From Plecoglossus altivelis (lineage: Eukaryota; Chordata; Actinopteri; Osmeriformes; Plecoglossidae), in assembly GCA_036571765.1 (NCBI GenBank), contig BROE01000022.1, forward strand, positions 6,529,801 through 6,593,800: a stretch of 64,000 nucleotides of DNA, in the 5' to 3' direction. Below, piece after piece: positions 26,901 to 40,701 of this stretch. The translations under genes and the position numbers were made by a program. The first letter of the stretch is position 1, and each line of letters opens with the position of its first letter. The notes below the pieces were generated by a model, which saw only the letters and a list, made by a program, of their open reading frames with translations, searched no databases and was not told where the DNA came from.

Positions 26901-28129
26901 CAATCCCCTCCTCTCCTCATCTCCCAGACAGGAAATCAACAACTGCCCCCGCCTTCCTCCCTGTAGTTCTGAGAACCCTTGGATATGTGTCTGGCTCACC
27001 TCAGACAGAGAATAGGACAATATTGGGCGGGGTGGAAGGGGGGGGGGGTCTTTTTTAGTGTAGGTCTAGCCGAGCATGAACCCTGACCCATAACTTTGTC
27101 CTTGCTTCTGTCAGACCTTGTTTTCTCTCGCTGGGTTGGTTCCCATGGTGACCTGAGGTACTCAGCGGACGTGACCTCTCCTGAGAATCTGGCAAACTCT
27201 GAACCTTCACCTTTTCAGACCTTTCCCATGATGCCCCCTGTTGCTTTGGCCTGAGACTGTGAGAGCCCCAGTCTGGTCTGGTGGAGCCTAAGTCTGGTCA
27301 GACTAGCCTAAGGGGCTGTACATGAAGACCGCGTTCCAGAGGGTGGAGAGGGGGTCCATGGTGGACCATTCTCCCTCTTCTACCCCCTCTCTCCCTGCCC
27401 TCATTACTGGGCCCCCCCATGGTCACTAATCAGACAAGACCCCCCACTCAAGCCCACGCCCAGACAGACGCAACAGTGAAGGGTCCGTACAGTGCTGTTG
27501 CCAGGGTTACAATAGGAAGACTCCCAGAAGCCCCTGCCCCACCACTAGGGCTGCAGAGCCAATTACAGTTCACCGTCTAACTGCCCTGCAGCTGTTGTTC
27601 TGCCCCACAACTCACACACGCACACATACACGCATGTCCATGTACAGCATGCACACTACCTCACTCTCTATACTTGTAAACACACCACACACACACACAC
27701 ATTCTGAGGAGTCTGGAAGCTATTCTGACAATCAAGCCACGACTGTTTACGTTTACACCGATGGCACAGGCTCTGTCCCAGTCTGTCAGCCAATCAGATC
27801 GCAGCGCTACTGTATCTTTACTGTAGCTTAGATTCCGCTGAAGTAGGTCCATCCTAAACCCATAAACCTGTGTCCTTGTATGGGGTCACATATCGCTGAC
27901 AGGACCATGTAAGGGTTGAAACAAGTTAGACCGGTGGTCTAAATCTCTGTCACCTGACCTCTGCTGTGTGGAGGCAAGGCTCACATGGGTGGCTGGATGG
28001 AGAGAGTTGTGTAGAAGAATGAGGAGAAGAGGGATGAGGGGAGAGGGTGTAATTGTGGGGGATCAGACTAATGGCTTTGGCATGAGAAACTAAGGGTGAA
28101 TAAGAGTGGATGCATGCGTGCCAAGTCAC

Positions 28130-28160
<31 letters not shown>

Positions 28161-31100
28161 GCGCACTGCCAACGGGAAAAACCCTGACAGACTGTGTATC
28201 GTCACCCCAGAGATCAGTCATCCATACACCCCGAACTCACTTCTACCCAGCAACTCCGTGCCAAACCCCTGCACAGAAAGCGTACGGGCCAGTCATTGGT
28301 TGTACAGTACAGTACAGAATGGGAGGGAGGCGTGCGTTGTCGCTATACCTAACCCTAACAGCACACCACAAACTGGGGTGTTTTGACCGTGCTCACAAAC
28401 ATGAATTAATGAGAGGGAACAAAGCGCTCCTGGCGGTGAGGGCGTTCAGGCGTCCTGTCCTGGTGCGTACGCATGCAGAGCCACGCTAGCTAGCTGGCCA
28501 ACGGACCTCGCAGGGGGCTGGGGGCCCGGATGGGCCAGGGAGGGGGGGGGGGGGGGGGGGGGGGCATTCTGGGGTCAATGCGTATGAGGGAGGGTCACAA
28601 TAACACACTGGGGAGGCTGGGAAATGGGACAGAGAGACAGACAGGCAGGACGCAGAGACAGACAGGCAGGCAGACAGAGGACGCGCAGGCAGGCAGACAG
28701 GATGCACACAGACAGGCAGGCAGGCAGACAGACAGAAAAATGATCTCATTGTCTACATCTGTGTCATCACACTGTTTAAGAGGATATGCAGGATTATAAC
28801 ATATCCTCCCCTCATGTGTGAGTCTCTGTTGTCATGTCTGACCTAGAGAGGAGAGATCAAAACTGTAGCCTATCACCAGCCTGGGCCACACAGACGAAAC
28901 ACACTTCTGTCCTGTCTCTCTCTCCACGCTCACTCTCTATGTCTCTCTCTCGGGCTCTCTCTCTGTCTCTGTCTCTGTCTCTGTCTTTGTCTCTCTGTCT
29001 CTGAATCTCTCTGTCTGTCTCTCTCTCTCTGTCTCTCTCGGTCTCTCTCTCTGTCTCTGTCTCTGTATTGGTCTTTGTCTCTCTGTCTCTGAATCTCTCT
29101 CTATCTCTATCTCTCTCTGTCTCTCTCTGTCTCTCTCTCTCTGTCTTTATTACTCTCTCCTGTCATACCTCTCACATTCACACAGAGCTTCCCCAATATT
29201 GCTGTTAAGAAGACCTCTCTTTATGGTGGCTTTGTTTGACACTGAAGCAAACAGAGGCGATATAATGCTGCTAGCTGGTCTCCTGCCTCCGCTGCCAGCA
29301 TCATGCCGGTGCAGCAACGACTGTGTTCCATGTTAGGCAGAACTGAGAGGTGGCGTAAAGATGCAACACTCGTGCCTCGAATAGGCTGTGAACAAGGGGC
29401 TTACTCTCTCTCTTTCTGTCTCTCTCTCTCTTTCTCTCACATTCTCTGTCTCTCTATACTGTCACATGTCTTTCTTTCGGTCCCTCTCCCTGCGTGCGTG
29501 CACGTGCGTGCGTGTGCGTGTGTAATAGGCTCTGGGGAGTGGTCCAATGAAACTTGATACAGACGAGCCTCAGCTTGTCTTGCGAGGGTCAGACGCATCT
29601 CAGCCAGACACGCACACCCACATACATACATGTACACAGATGCACTGTATCATGTACACAGACACACTGTATACACAGTGTATAGAGAGAGAAAGAGAAA
29701 GGGGGGGGAGAGAGAGAGACTGTTGACAGGACGAGGGGAGAGTGGTCTTGCAGGGGGGGAGGGCAGAATATCATGGGATCAAAGAACAAACAGACAGTAA
29801 TCTGCAGCTCTTAACTCTTAAATAACTGTAATACCTTCACTATTAATACCCCCTGACCAGCTGGGACCCTTACTGCAGCACACACACACACACACACTCA
29901 CACACACTCACACATACACTCACTTTTTTCTCTCTCACACACACATGCATGGAGGGTGTGGGTGAGTGCCAACAAGGCCACAACCCTTGCGCACACACAC
30001 GAACGCACACACGCACACACACACACACACGCACACACAAGCTCATTTCAGAGGTGTTTTTGTCTTCATTTCCTCCCGCAGCACCACATGCAAAGACTTT
30101 GGGGCGCAGAGATGAAAGCGTTCCCACCAGGGAGGGTATTCTAGTGTGCTGGCATGAAGCTGTTCACGATGCCAGAGCTTCCTGCCCATGACATGGTGTT
30201 CTGTACGTGTTAGCTAGTTAACAGCACGGCCACATCGTGAGAATGTGCGTGTGCTTACAACAGCCCCGAACCACCTGTAAGAGCTGTACAGCGACTCCAT
30301 ATGGGAGATGTCACGCTACCCCAGAGACGAGCCCCCACAGCTTCCTCCGCTGGGCGCGTTTGTTTTCCTTGTCATTACGGTTCTTCGTTATGCAAAACAA
30401 GGCCCTGGTTTTCGGCAGTTTCGCGTGCCTTTGTAGAGGAGCTGCTCTGTAGACAGGGGACACGAGGGTGAAATATGAAATGTGAAATATGAAAGGGAGA
30501 CACCGAGGGACTGAGACGGCGCCCCTTAGAAGCTCCCACTGCAGTCTTTGTTCCAACATCCTCTACATGAAGGGGAATGACTGGATGGGGTTTGCTATGT
30601 TCTGGGTTGTGTGTGCTGTGACGAGTTCTCACGCGCGCGCGCACGCACGCACACACACACACACACACTGCTGAGCTGGACGGTGACACATGGGCTGTCA
30701 GCAGGGGGCTTAAGCCTCCCACTTTCATCTGATTCTCTGCCCCCCCCCCCCACGCTGGCTATTGATTTAGGGACGGAAGAGGGGGGCTGGATGAGAGACA
30801 GGGAGAAGGGAGCGAGGGGCGGGAGGGAGGGGAGCAGACAGGAGCGATGAGATATCTTGTTTGGGACGCACACGTACCGTAGCAGCTCGGTAGAACATCA
30901 GGTGGTAGAACTGAATCACAGGTTATGTTGGTCGGTGTATGTTTAACTAGACTTGTCCTTCTCTCCTTAACTCTCTCTGCCCCCCCCCCCCCCCCCCCCC
31001 TCCCCCCGTCTCTCCTCTCTGCCCCAGGGTCCGACTGCTCTCGTAACTTCACCAGTCCCTCAGGTATCATCGAGTCCCCCGGCTTCCCTGACAAGTACCC

Positions 31101-34100
31101 CCACAATCTGGAGTGCTCCTTCATCATCATCGTGCCCCCCAGCATGGACGTCACCCTCACCTTCCTGACCTTTGACCTGGAGAATGACCCCTTGCCTGGA
31201 GGAGAGGGAGACTGCAAATATGATTGGCTGGAAGTGTGGGATGGCTTGCCTCAAGGTAAGTCAGCCCTAGTCCCTAGTCCCCAACCTCACCCCTAGCCCC
31301 AAACCCAGCCCCAACTCTAGTCCCAGTCTTAACCCTACTCCTAGTCTCAGCTCTAAGATTATTGTTCTATAGCTATTTCAGTTGTAGCCTGTTGGGAGAT
31401 TTGAAAAGAACTGTGCAGGGCCTGTTATCTGAAATGACTTGCTAGAGGGATGGCTTGGAGAAGAGGGAGGCAGAGGAGAGAAGGAGGTGATGGATAAGGA
31501 AGGAGAAAACACACCAGCACAGCAGCCATGTTAACCTTTATCACCAGAGGTTAGAGTAGGTGTGGATAACACAGGAACCAAAGACAATCCCTGTCTGGGA
31601 GGAGCAGAGTTACATACCCTGGTCCTCCCCCCCCCACACACACACACCCCTACTGTCCCTACCTCCCCCCACACACACACACACACCCCTATTGTCCCTA
31701 CCTCCCCCCCCACACACACAATCCTGTTGTCCCCACCTCCCCTCCTTCATCCAGAGGGGGGCAGATAAGTATCAACATCTCCCATGATGCACCCCTTCAA
31801 AGAGCTCCGTCTGCAGCCATGGAGGCTTAAAGGCTTCAGGCTGGAATGGTAGACAAGATGAAAATTAAAGAGAGAAGAATTCTTGAAATGCAATCACAAT
31901 ACAGTACTCTAGTGGAGGAGATAAGGGAGCGGACGAATACCCGATCAGGATGCAGTCGCCTGTGGTCAAAAGCAGCAGAGAAAGAAAGACCTAAACTGGA
32001 GGATTTCTCACCTCGTCTCCTCACCTCTTCCACCCTCCTCCCACCTCTCCTCCCGCCCTCTCCGCTCTCCTCCTCTCTCTGTCCTATCAAGAAAGAGTTA
32101 TTATTCCTATTTGCTCAAGAGCCCTATTTCAAATATCCACCCACTCCAAAAAGAGAAAAAAATCGATACTTCTGATCGATTGTGAGTTATTTCCTTCCTC
32201 CACTGCCACATCCAAGCTCAGAGAGAGAGAGAGAGAGAGAGAGGAGGAGGGAGAGGAGAGAGAGGAGCTCGGGGCTGTATGATGAATATATCTCACCCAA
32301 AGACAGAGATCACCCCTTCTACCCCTTCCTCCCCCTCCGCCCACGCCCCCCCACCCCCCCTCCCCCTCCAGCCGTGAGAGTGTAAATCATACTAATCTGT
32401 TGTGTTGACACACACAAGTCCTGGTATTACAGGGGTGGGGGGTGGGGGGGGGGGGCGTTAGTCCGCACGACTTGAACTCGTTTTTATGCGCTGATATTTT
32501 CTGTGTGCAATGTCGCGTAGAGGATGTCTTTAGCTACAAATATATGAGATTGGGGTTTAATACCAGGATTTAAGATTCTTCGGACATAAGATGAAACTAC
32601 GCATTACATCAGGGATAAACCTTAAGACTGCTTGTGGTTGAGTCAGGTTAGTGATCACATAAAGTGGGCTCTCGACTGAACTGATCAGTGTTAAATTCGC
32701 ACTAATTATGAAACAATAAGAGTTGTCTGAGTAAGTACTAATGCTAGGGAGGATAATGAATGAATGAAAGTCCCATGGCTGCCATACACGGTTTAAAGGA
32801 TCGTCAGTGACTAAACACTATTAGGTTACCTAGATTGGCCTGAAATCAGAGAATAATTTTATAAAAGAGCATGCGGTCTGGTGGTATGGTGTTGTTTATT
32901 GAGTGTGTAAGGTTGCACCCTAGTAAATGCTCATGAGAATGATGCATTATTTGAATGTAAACCTACCATCACTAGTCACTCTGAACTGCTGTTTTCCGGA
33001 GATGCTGACAGTTTGTTGACTGGGACATGTCAAGGGAAATGTATTTCTGTCATTATTCGAGATTGATGACTTTGTTATTGTGTCGTAATTCAAACAGCCA
33101 GGAATATGAGAATCCCATATAGTTGTTTGGGGAGTTCAATTTGGTCAATGTGAGGGATCCTTTCGATGCAATATTGAACAGGACGGTGAGCTGGTCTGAT
33201 ATGAGTTCTTTTCACCAGCATTGCAGGAGTGTTGTCTTGGGATAATGCTTAAAGATCCGTAGGGGGAGGTTTAGTATAAGCTTGCAGGTTTACGGTTAGG
33301 GGACAACACAGGGTCATTTCAGTGGGTTTTTGGGGGTGTTTTGATTCTCCCCCAGTGGGCCCTCTGATTGGCCGATACTTAGTAGGGCGCGGCGGCCGAT
33401 ACTGCGGCACCAAGATCCCTCCGGAAATCCAGTCATCGACAGGAATCCTGTCTCTGTCCTTCCACACAGACATGGCTGTGGCCAAGGACGGCTTCTCCGC
33501 CAGATACAATATGACACACAAGGAGGTCTCTGACAGTGAGTACAAGTCCACCAAGAGTGTGAGTGTGTGTGCGTGTGTGTGTGTGTACGTGTGTGTGAAC
33601 ATGCCCTCTCCGCTCCCTCCCCAGCGTTTCACTGCAGTAACGCGTTTGGAATGGAGAAAGGGAAGATCTCAGACGACCAGATCTCCGCCTCGTCCTCCTT
33701 CTACGACAACCGATGGTTGCCACGGCAAGCACGCCTCAACTACGACGACAACGCCTGGACGCCCACCGACGACAGCAACAAGGAGTACATTCAGGTAAGC
33801 CCCCCCCCCTCCTCACCACGCCCCACATGCACACACATACACACACATCTACACAGAGGGAGAGAGGGAGAGAATGCGCATGGGACGAGTGTGGAGATTC
33901 AGGACTTACAGCCAGAGAGTGATAAGACCACCCACGTGTCAGTCTAAAATCCAGGAGCTGCATACCACTGTAGCTGAATCCTGCTGACTGGATGATAGAG
34001 CCCCACACCTGTAGAAATGTGGAAACCATGATGCCAAGAGGAAGTCTAGAAGCCAACCAGATGCTAGCATATGCCTCAGAGTTATGGACCTGTCCCCATG

Positions 34101-35690
34101 AGTTATGGGTCGACCTCCAGAACCACGAAAACCCTCCAGCCACACCGACTGGACTCTAAATTCCCCCAGCCCCGGTGCTGCAGAGACAGGAAGCGCCAAG
34201 CTTCAGGCCCGGGGCCAAGCGGTCCAGGACCGGCAGGCTCAGGGCACATTGTCTGCCAGCGTTACCTTTAGTGGTGCTGGGCTGGGCCCCTGGGAGGGGG
34301 TGGGGGGGGGGCCGGGGCCAAGGCCACGTGTCTCCACGTTCCTGCCTATGTCTCAGCTGCTCTCCTGTGTTAACACCTAGCAGAGAGGGGCCCCTCCTGG
34401 ACGCGCACGCACACACACACACACAAGCATTAATACACATACACACAAGCACTTATGTACCAATACCGTACACACGCATGCAAACATACTTACTTACACG
34501 TACATAAACAGGTATGCGCATACACACATACACAAGCACATGCACACCTGCTCACACGCACACACGCACATACACAAGCACACACACACCTGAACAAACG
34601 CGCACACGCACACACACTAATACAAACCTCCCACACAGAGACACGCACACACCCGCGCTCCCACCCGGCGGTTGAGTGTGTGTGTGTGTGGCCGGAGCTG
34701 AGACAGCCTATCTTGACAAACAGCTGTCATAAATGCCAGCGTGCCTCTGCTGCATGCATATCACAGACCTGGGTCTCTTAATGGGCCACGCATGACTGTG
34801 TGGGTGGGTGTGGGTGGGTGGGTGGGTGGAGGCCTGTGTGTGCTGATGTATTGCCTTGAGAGCAGCGTGTGTGGCATACAGAGGCTACATGGTTCCTGCT
34901 GGCTGTTTAGACCTGGAGGTTCAGTGTTCCTTCTCTGCAGGTCTCCTGGACTATTGCAGAGCTCTCAGCATGCGTCCTTACCCAGAGGAGGATGGCAAAA
35001 TCATGCCGCAAATCTAGAAGAAACAGCCAAGCTAATGGGATAGGCACATGTCGTGGCTAATTTGGTGCCTAAGTGCTAAGATGATTAGTGTGTCCTGTGG
35101 ACCACGTCAACTTTTTGTTGATGTTCATAAGTTTGGCTGATGAGATATATTGTACGCCTTGTGACTCTTCAGCGACACTGATGGAACGTATAGTGTTGAG
35201 TCACGCTCCGTGCAGGGTGCAGATGAATCAGCGTGGCTCTGTCTCTGACGGACGCTTTGGCGTGCGACCACGAGCTCCAGTCTCGTTGTTTTTCATCACC
35301 GTTCACCTTCAGACTAACGAGACATTCCAGAACCTTCTGAACGCTCTCTGTTCTAGAACGGTCCACACTGCTGTCTCTGGCTGTCACGGTGCAGAGCCTT
35401 TGTGTTCCTGTTCTGCAGCTGCTGGACTGGGCCGCGTGTGTGTGTGTGTGTGTGTGTGCGTGTGTGTATGTGTGTGTGTGAGCATGTGTGTCGTGGGTTG
35501 ATGATGCGAGTGAGGCCGCTGCTCTAACAGCCAGGTGATTGATGAGGGCCCTTCCCAGGGAATAGATAGTTAGCAGCAGCAGCAGTCCTCTGGGCTGCTC
35601 ATTGATTTGTTGTCGAGGTGTGTTCCTCCCTGGCCCTAAGCTCCCACTTTTACTGTAGCTGCGTGTGTGTTTGTTTTGCGTCTGTTGGTG

Positions 35691-35725
<35 letters not shown>

Positions 35726-38700
35726 CTGCACAGGTGCGTGTTTACATGAGTGTGTAGTGGCAGAATACAAAGGTGTTTGTATGACGGATAACAAACTCAG
35801 CATTTTACACCTCTCAAGGTGCTTATGATACCATGGCTGCGTGCGTGCGTGCACGTGTGCGTGTGTTTGGGCAGAAGTCCAAGGACCATAGCCCTTGCTA
35901 CAGGATAGGCTCCAGTGCCCCAGCACTCACTGCCTCCTCCTGTCCAGCTAGCCAGCTAGCATTCCAGCCACGTAGCGCATGGCAGGGCGATGGAGATGGA
36001 ATAGGAAGGTGATTATAGGTATTGTGTGAGAGGAAATTAGAATGAGCGCCGGGTCATTACTATTGATCTGTAGGTAGAGAGGGTGAGAGACGGCTCTCGG
36101 ACCGAAGGAAGGTGAGAACTATAGACCTGCATCATCTTACTAGAACTTTCCATTGCTCGCTCTCTCTCTCGCTCTCTCTCTCGCTCTCTCTCTCGCTCTC
36201 TCTGTCTCTCTCTCAGGTGGACCTGCAGGTCCTGAAGGTTTTGACAGGCATAGCCACCCAGGGGGCGGTCTCCAAGGAGACGGACAAGACGTACTTTGTC
36301 ACCACCTTCAAGCTGGAGGTCAGCACCAATGGGGAGGACTGGATGATCTACCGTCATGGAAAGAACCACAAGGTAGGCAGCAAGGACACACACACACACA
36401 CTCACACACACTGACTCTCTCTCTCTCACACACACACACTCACTTATTCATTCTCTCCCACACACAGACACACACACACACACACTCACTCACTCACTCA
36501 CACACTGACTCTCTCTCTCACACACTCACTCACTCACTCTCACATTCACTCACTCACTCCCACACTCACTCATTCACTCTATCTCTCTCTCTTTCTCTCT
36601 CACACACACACACGCACACACGCACACTCACTCACTCTCACACACACACAAGCATTCACACACTCTCATGCACACGCACACACAGACTGTGACGTGGAGG
36701 GCAAGGACGTACCTTGCATACTCTTGAAACACCCATGTCAAAAAACGTAAGGTCAGCATCGATGTATACGGACACCCCACACACACACACCTGCAGATAT
36801 ACACACACCCTTCAAGGGTCCCATGGGAATGGATCAGAGGCAAGGTTACCTGCCAGACTGGAACAAAGGAGTTCTTTGTGGGTTCTTATCTCTCCTGCTA
36901 TTTATCATCCTTGGGTGGGAGCTGTCACTGTCATACAAACACACACGCACACACACACACACAGCTGGGAGAGGTAGTATCTCAGGGAGGGCCCAGGGAG
37001 GGAAGAGTGCTAATAGAGCTGTTAGTGTCTCTCTCTAGAGGAGAGGAGAGGAACAGAAATGCTAAGCTGTTTAAAACATCATGGTCACATTAATCGGGTT
37101 TCTACACCTTTTAGTGGTTAGGTGTGTTTGTTCTGCGGTCCTAAATTGTCTTGGGTCTTCAAACTGTACCTCAGGGCAAGCACATGCACATACAGACCTC
37201 AGGGACGGTCACAAATACCCCCTTTCCTTCCTTGTGTCAGAGCGGCAAATTCAGCTCAGACTCAGGCTAACCACAGGCTATCCTCTGGACTACAGTTCCC
37301 ATAAGTCTCAGGTTGGGTCTGGGGTAGATGGAGAAACCACAGGCAGAGAGGGAGAGGGGGGCGTGCGGGGGAGGCAGTAGAGGAAATAGCTTGGGAACAG
37401 AGTCAGGCAGTAGATCTATGGGTTGACAGGACAGTAAGGAACTCAGTGTGGGGTAGATGGTGTCATTACCCTTTAATCTGCCCTAATATTCCCCAACCCT
37501 GTAAATCCTGTTTACAGTTCATTACTAAGGCAGAATTCTCAGGAAAGAAATGTGTGCTTATGAAGGGGTGGTGGTTGATTTAGGAGGGAGAAGAAAATTC
37601 AGCTACTGGGAGAACTGGGACAGCACACAGACACACACACAGACGGTGGTCTTTAGTCCAGCCCCCCTGCTGTGCCAGTCTGTCCCTAATCCTCCAGTAA
37701 AGCTGTCTACATGCCTGCACGGCTCTGAGACCTGCGTCTCCATCAGCCCTCTGGCACTCCAGCACATTCATGTCTGCTCTGACTACCATTTATGAAGGTG
37801 GGGCTAAATTCTGGCTGGTTGGCTAAAATGGTTAGCTGGTTGATTGGCTTGTCAGCCGGCTGGCTGGCCTTAGCGTTAGCCGACAGACTGGCAGATGGTT
37901 TACAGGCTGGTTGACTGGCTGTTGAGGACGGTAAACTGTAGAAGAGGTCTTGTGAGATAGCTGTCTGCATAGCATGTATCTGGAGCCTGGCTTCCTCCCG
38001 GTGCAGCGCCGCTTCCTGTTGGCCCCATCTGTCCCCGTCATGGAGGGCCAGTTTCCTGAGACCGAGTGGGGAGACAGGGTCAAGGGCAGCAGCTGGGGAC
38101 CGGAATTTTGTCGTCAGCTCTCTGCTGTTGAAATGACAGTGTCAGCGCCGTGGTGCCTAATGTCCCTTCTCGGCTCCGGTAGCACAGCCAGTCTGTCAGC
38201 GTCACAGGTCGTGTCACTCTGGGCCTCTTCTGGATGACCTACCAGGCAGGTGACACTGCCTGCACACACAGAAACCTAACTCTCCTGATCACTAGGATAT
38301 TGAGAAGCTGCAGATGACGTACTGGTCGAGATATGAGAAGATAGGATGAGGTGCAGGAGATGGTAGCCTTAAGGATAGCTGGCCTTAGACGTTACATACT
38401 ACTGGGTTCCATCGATCCAATCTATTGGAGTTTTTGTGTATCCGATCTTCTCAGGCCTTTCAGGGCAGTGAGAAGCCACAGGGCTATCCCTCACTTGCTT
38501 TCTGATGAGCTATGTTGTGCTGCTGGGTGAAGCCTTACATCAATATACCACATCTGCTCTCTGCCTAGGACTGGATGTCTTCATTCTCTCACTTTACCCC
38601 CCTTCTCCCTCAATTACTCCCTTCCTCTGTATGTTTCTCTCTCTCTCCCTCTCTTTTTCTCTCTCTCTCCCTCTCTATCCCTCTCTCTCTGTCCCTCTTT

Positions 38701-40657
38701 CTCCCTCTCTCTCTTTCTCCCTCTCTCTAACTCTTTCTCCCTCTCTCCCAAGGGCATCGTACATCTGAAAAAGCCATCAGAACCAAGACAGGTCAATTTA
38801 TGCTGCTTTTACAAATGTTATGCTGTTGCAAAATGTAGAGAGGTTTGGTGCTCGGAGCCCCTCAGTGGACACATTGGTGGGAAGAACAACAGAATGACAG
38901 CCAACCAGACGCTGAGAACACACGCGCTCACGTGCGCTCACACACACACACACACGGTACACACGCACACACACGTTCTGTGAGACCTGCTCTACGTGGC
39001 CCTCAGTGTGATTTACAGAGCAGCAGGCGTTTGCGCCGTGAGCGGGTCTGTTCCTCGTCTCCTCTGACATCTGCAGGACAGCTCTGGGACACGGCCATTG
39101 TCACACAACATTACACTGATTTGTTAGATCTGAAAGCTATTTAATAATGCCATTAAAGTCATGTTACAGGCCACATGGAACATATGGAATGTATGTTAGG
39201 TTGTACTGTAAAACTATTGGGGACACACACACACACTTACACACACACTGCTCACAGGATATGGAAAATTCTGGAAAAGATTGCTTGAGTGGTGGACTGA
39301 TCAGATGACAAAGCCTGTTATAGAAGGCAACATTGGAGATGTAGAACAGGTTACTGCTGTAAAACATCCCGCCTGTCCATTCTCTCCGGAGCTTTTCCCT
39401 TCCATTTCCTCCATGTTCAATTTAAAGACCTATTATGGGCAGACAACTTCAGCCTGCTAAACTGTGGACACACAAACAGCATCTAATTGACAAAGTGTTG
39501 CGCGTACAGTCGACAGACGTAACGGTATATATTACGAGAAAGCGGAACAGAAATCTTCCTGCAATACATTATCAACTCCAATTTCACAGCGTGAGGTATA
39601 TGACGGTACTTAAAATATGACTGTTACCAGCCATATTGCCGTAGTCTAAAACGAATATTCCATTCTGAGACGTCTATTTCATTAATCCTGTCTGACGCGC
39701 GTTTGTACAGTACAACATCGCAGCTGTCCATAGTCTGGATCCTGTAATCCACAGTGTGTCTGCAGTCCTGCTCAGCTCTTATAGTATGTGTGTGTGTGTG
39801 TTGCGTTCGCTAATATTATCCATGTAAAGACAGCAAACATCATAGAGCCCCTCAAATCTGTGGTGTTTATGATACGTTCGTTGATACCTCTGACCATGCA
39901 GCTGAGCTGGTTCAGAAGAGCTTTGCGTCCTAACAACAGGTACACTGCTGTCAGGCACTCTGAAGTGCTGTTTTGAATCGCCGTGTCGTCCACCATCACA
40001 CGCCATGTCTCCCTCGCTTCCAAATGCTCGTAACAATTAACCGTGTTCACAGAACACGCGCAAACATGTGCTCACACACGCGTGTCCTCGCTTGGAAAGT
40101 AGTGACATGCTAGTGACATGAGTTTTTTTGTGGGAGAGGAGCAGACTGTCTCCGTGTGACAGCAACCTGGCCCCTCCTCTCAGCTTCCCCCTGCCATCCA
40201 TCTCTGTCAGCACCGCAGGGGGCCCCTCTGGCTCCTGCTGGTGACGCAGCCCCTAAGACCAGGTCTGAGATCAGCTTACCCCCCACCCTTCATCCGAACC
40301 TGAACATCACTGGCTAAGCAAAGACACTGAGCCCAGATCGGTCCAGAGCCTCGCCATTCTATTCCTGGCTGTTAGCTCCTATCTCTCCAACCAACCCCCC
40401 CTGACCCCTGACACCCCAGGCCCCTGTGACACCCCTGACACCCCAGGCCCCTGTGACACCCCTGACACCCCAGGCTCCTGTGACACCCCAGGCTTGTGCA
40501 TTACCCGCCCCCCAGGCTTTCTGGGCCTCCAGGTCACAAGTCCAGCCAGGGTGCTGCTAGATTAGACAGCAGCTTCAGCTCAGCAACATCGTCAAATAAC
40601 CCTTGACTGGCTAAAGGCCTGGCCTCTGCCCCTCAGCAAGATACAGCAAAGTGAAGT

Positions 40658-40701
<44 letters not shown>

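Larger units (their letters stand above)
24500..31027 (+). other. nrp2: nrp2 intron 3 (6.5 kb) with assembly gap
   Basis: It contains a 10-N gap at 26037-26046 flanked by two identical copies of the same ~777-bp sequence. Other contents: three copies of a GT-ggtgaggat unit (24920-25005), G runs at 25202-25213 and 28542-28564, CA (28129-28158, 29880-29915, 30000-30030, 30640-30668), a GACA/GGCA ladder (28627-28735), and CT/TCTCTG arrays (28915-29160). The 3' end is a long C/T tract running into the exon 4 acceptor. No exon is seen. Confidence 0.8.
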
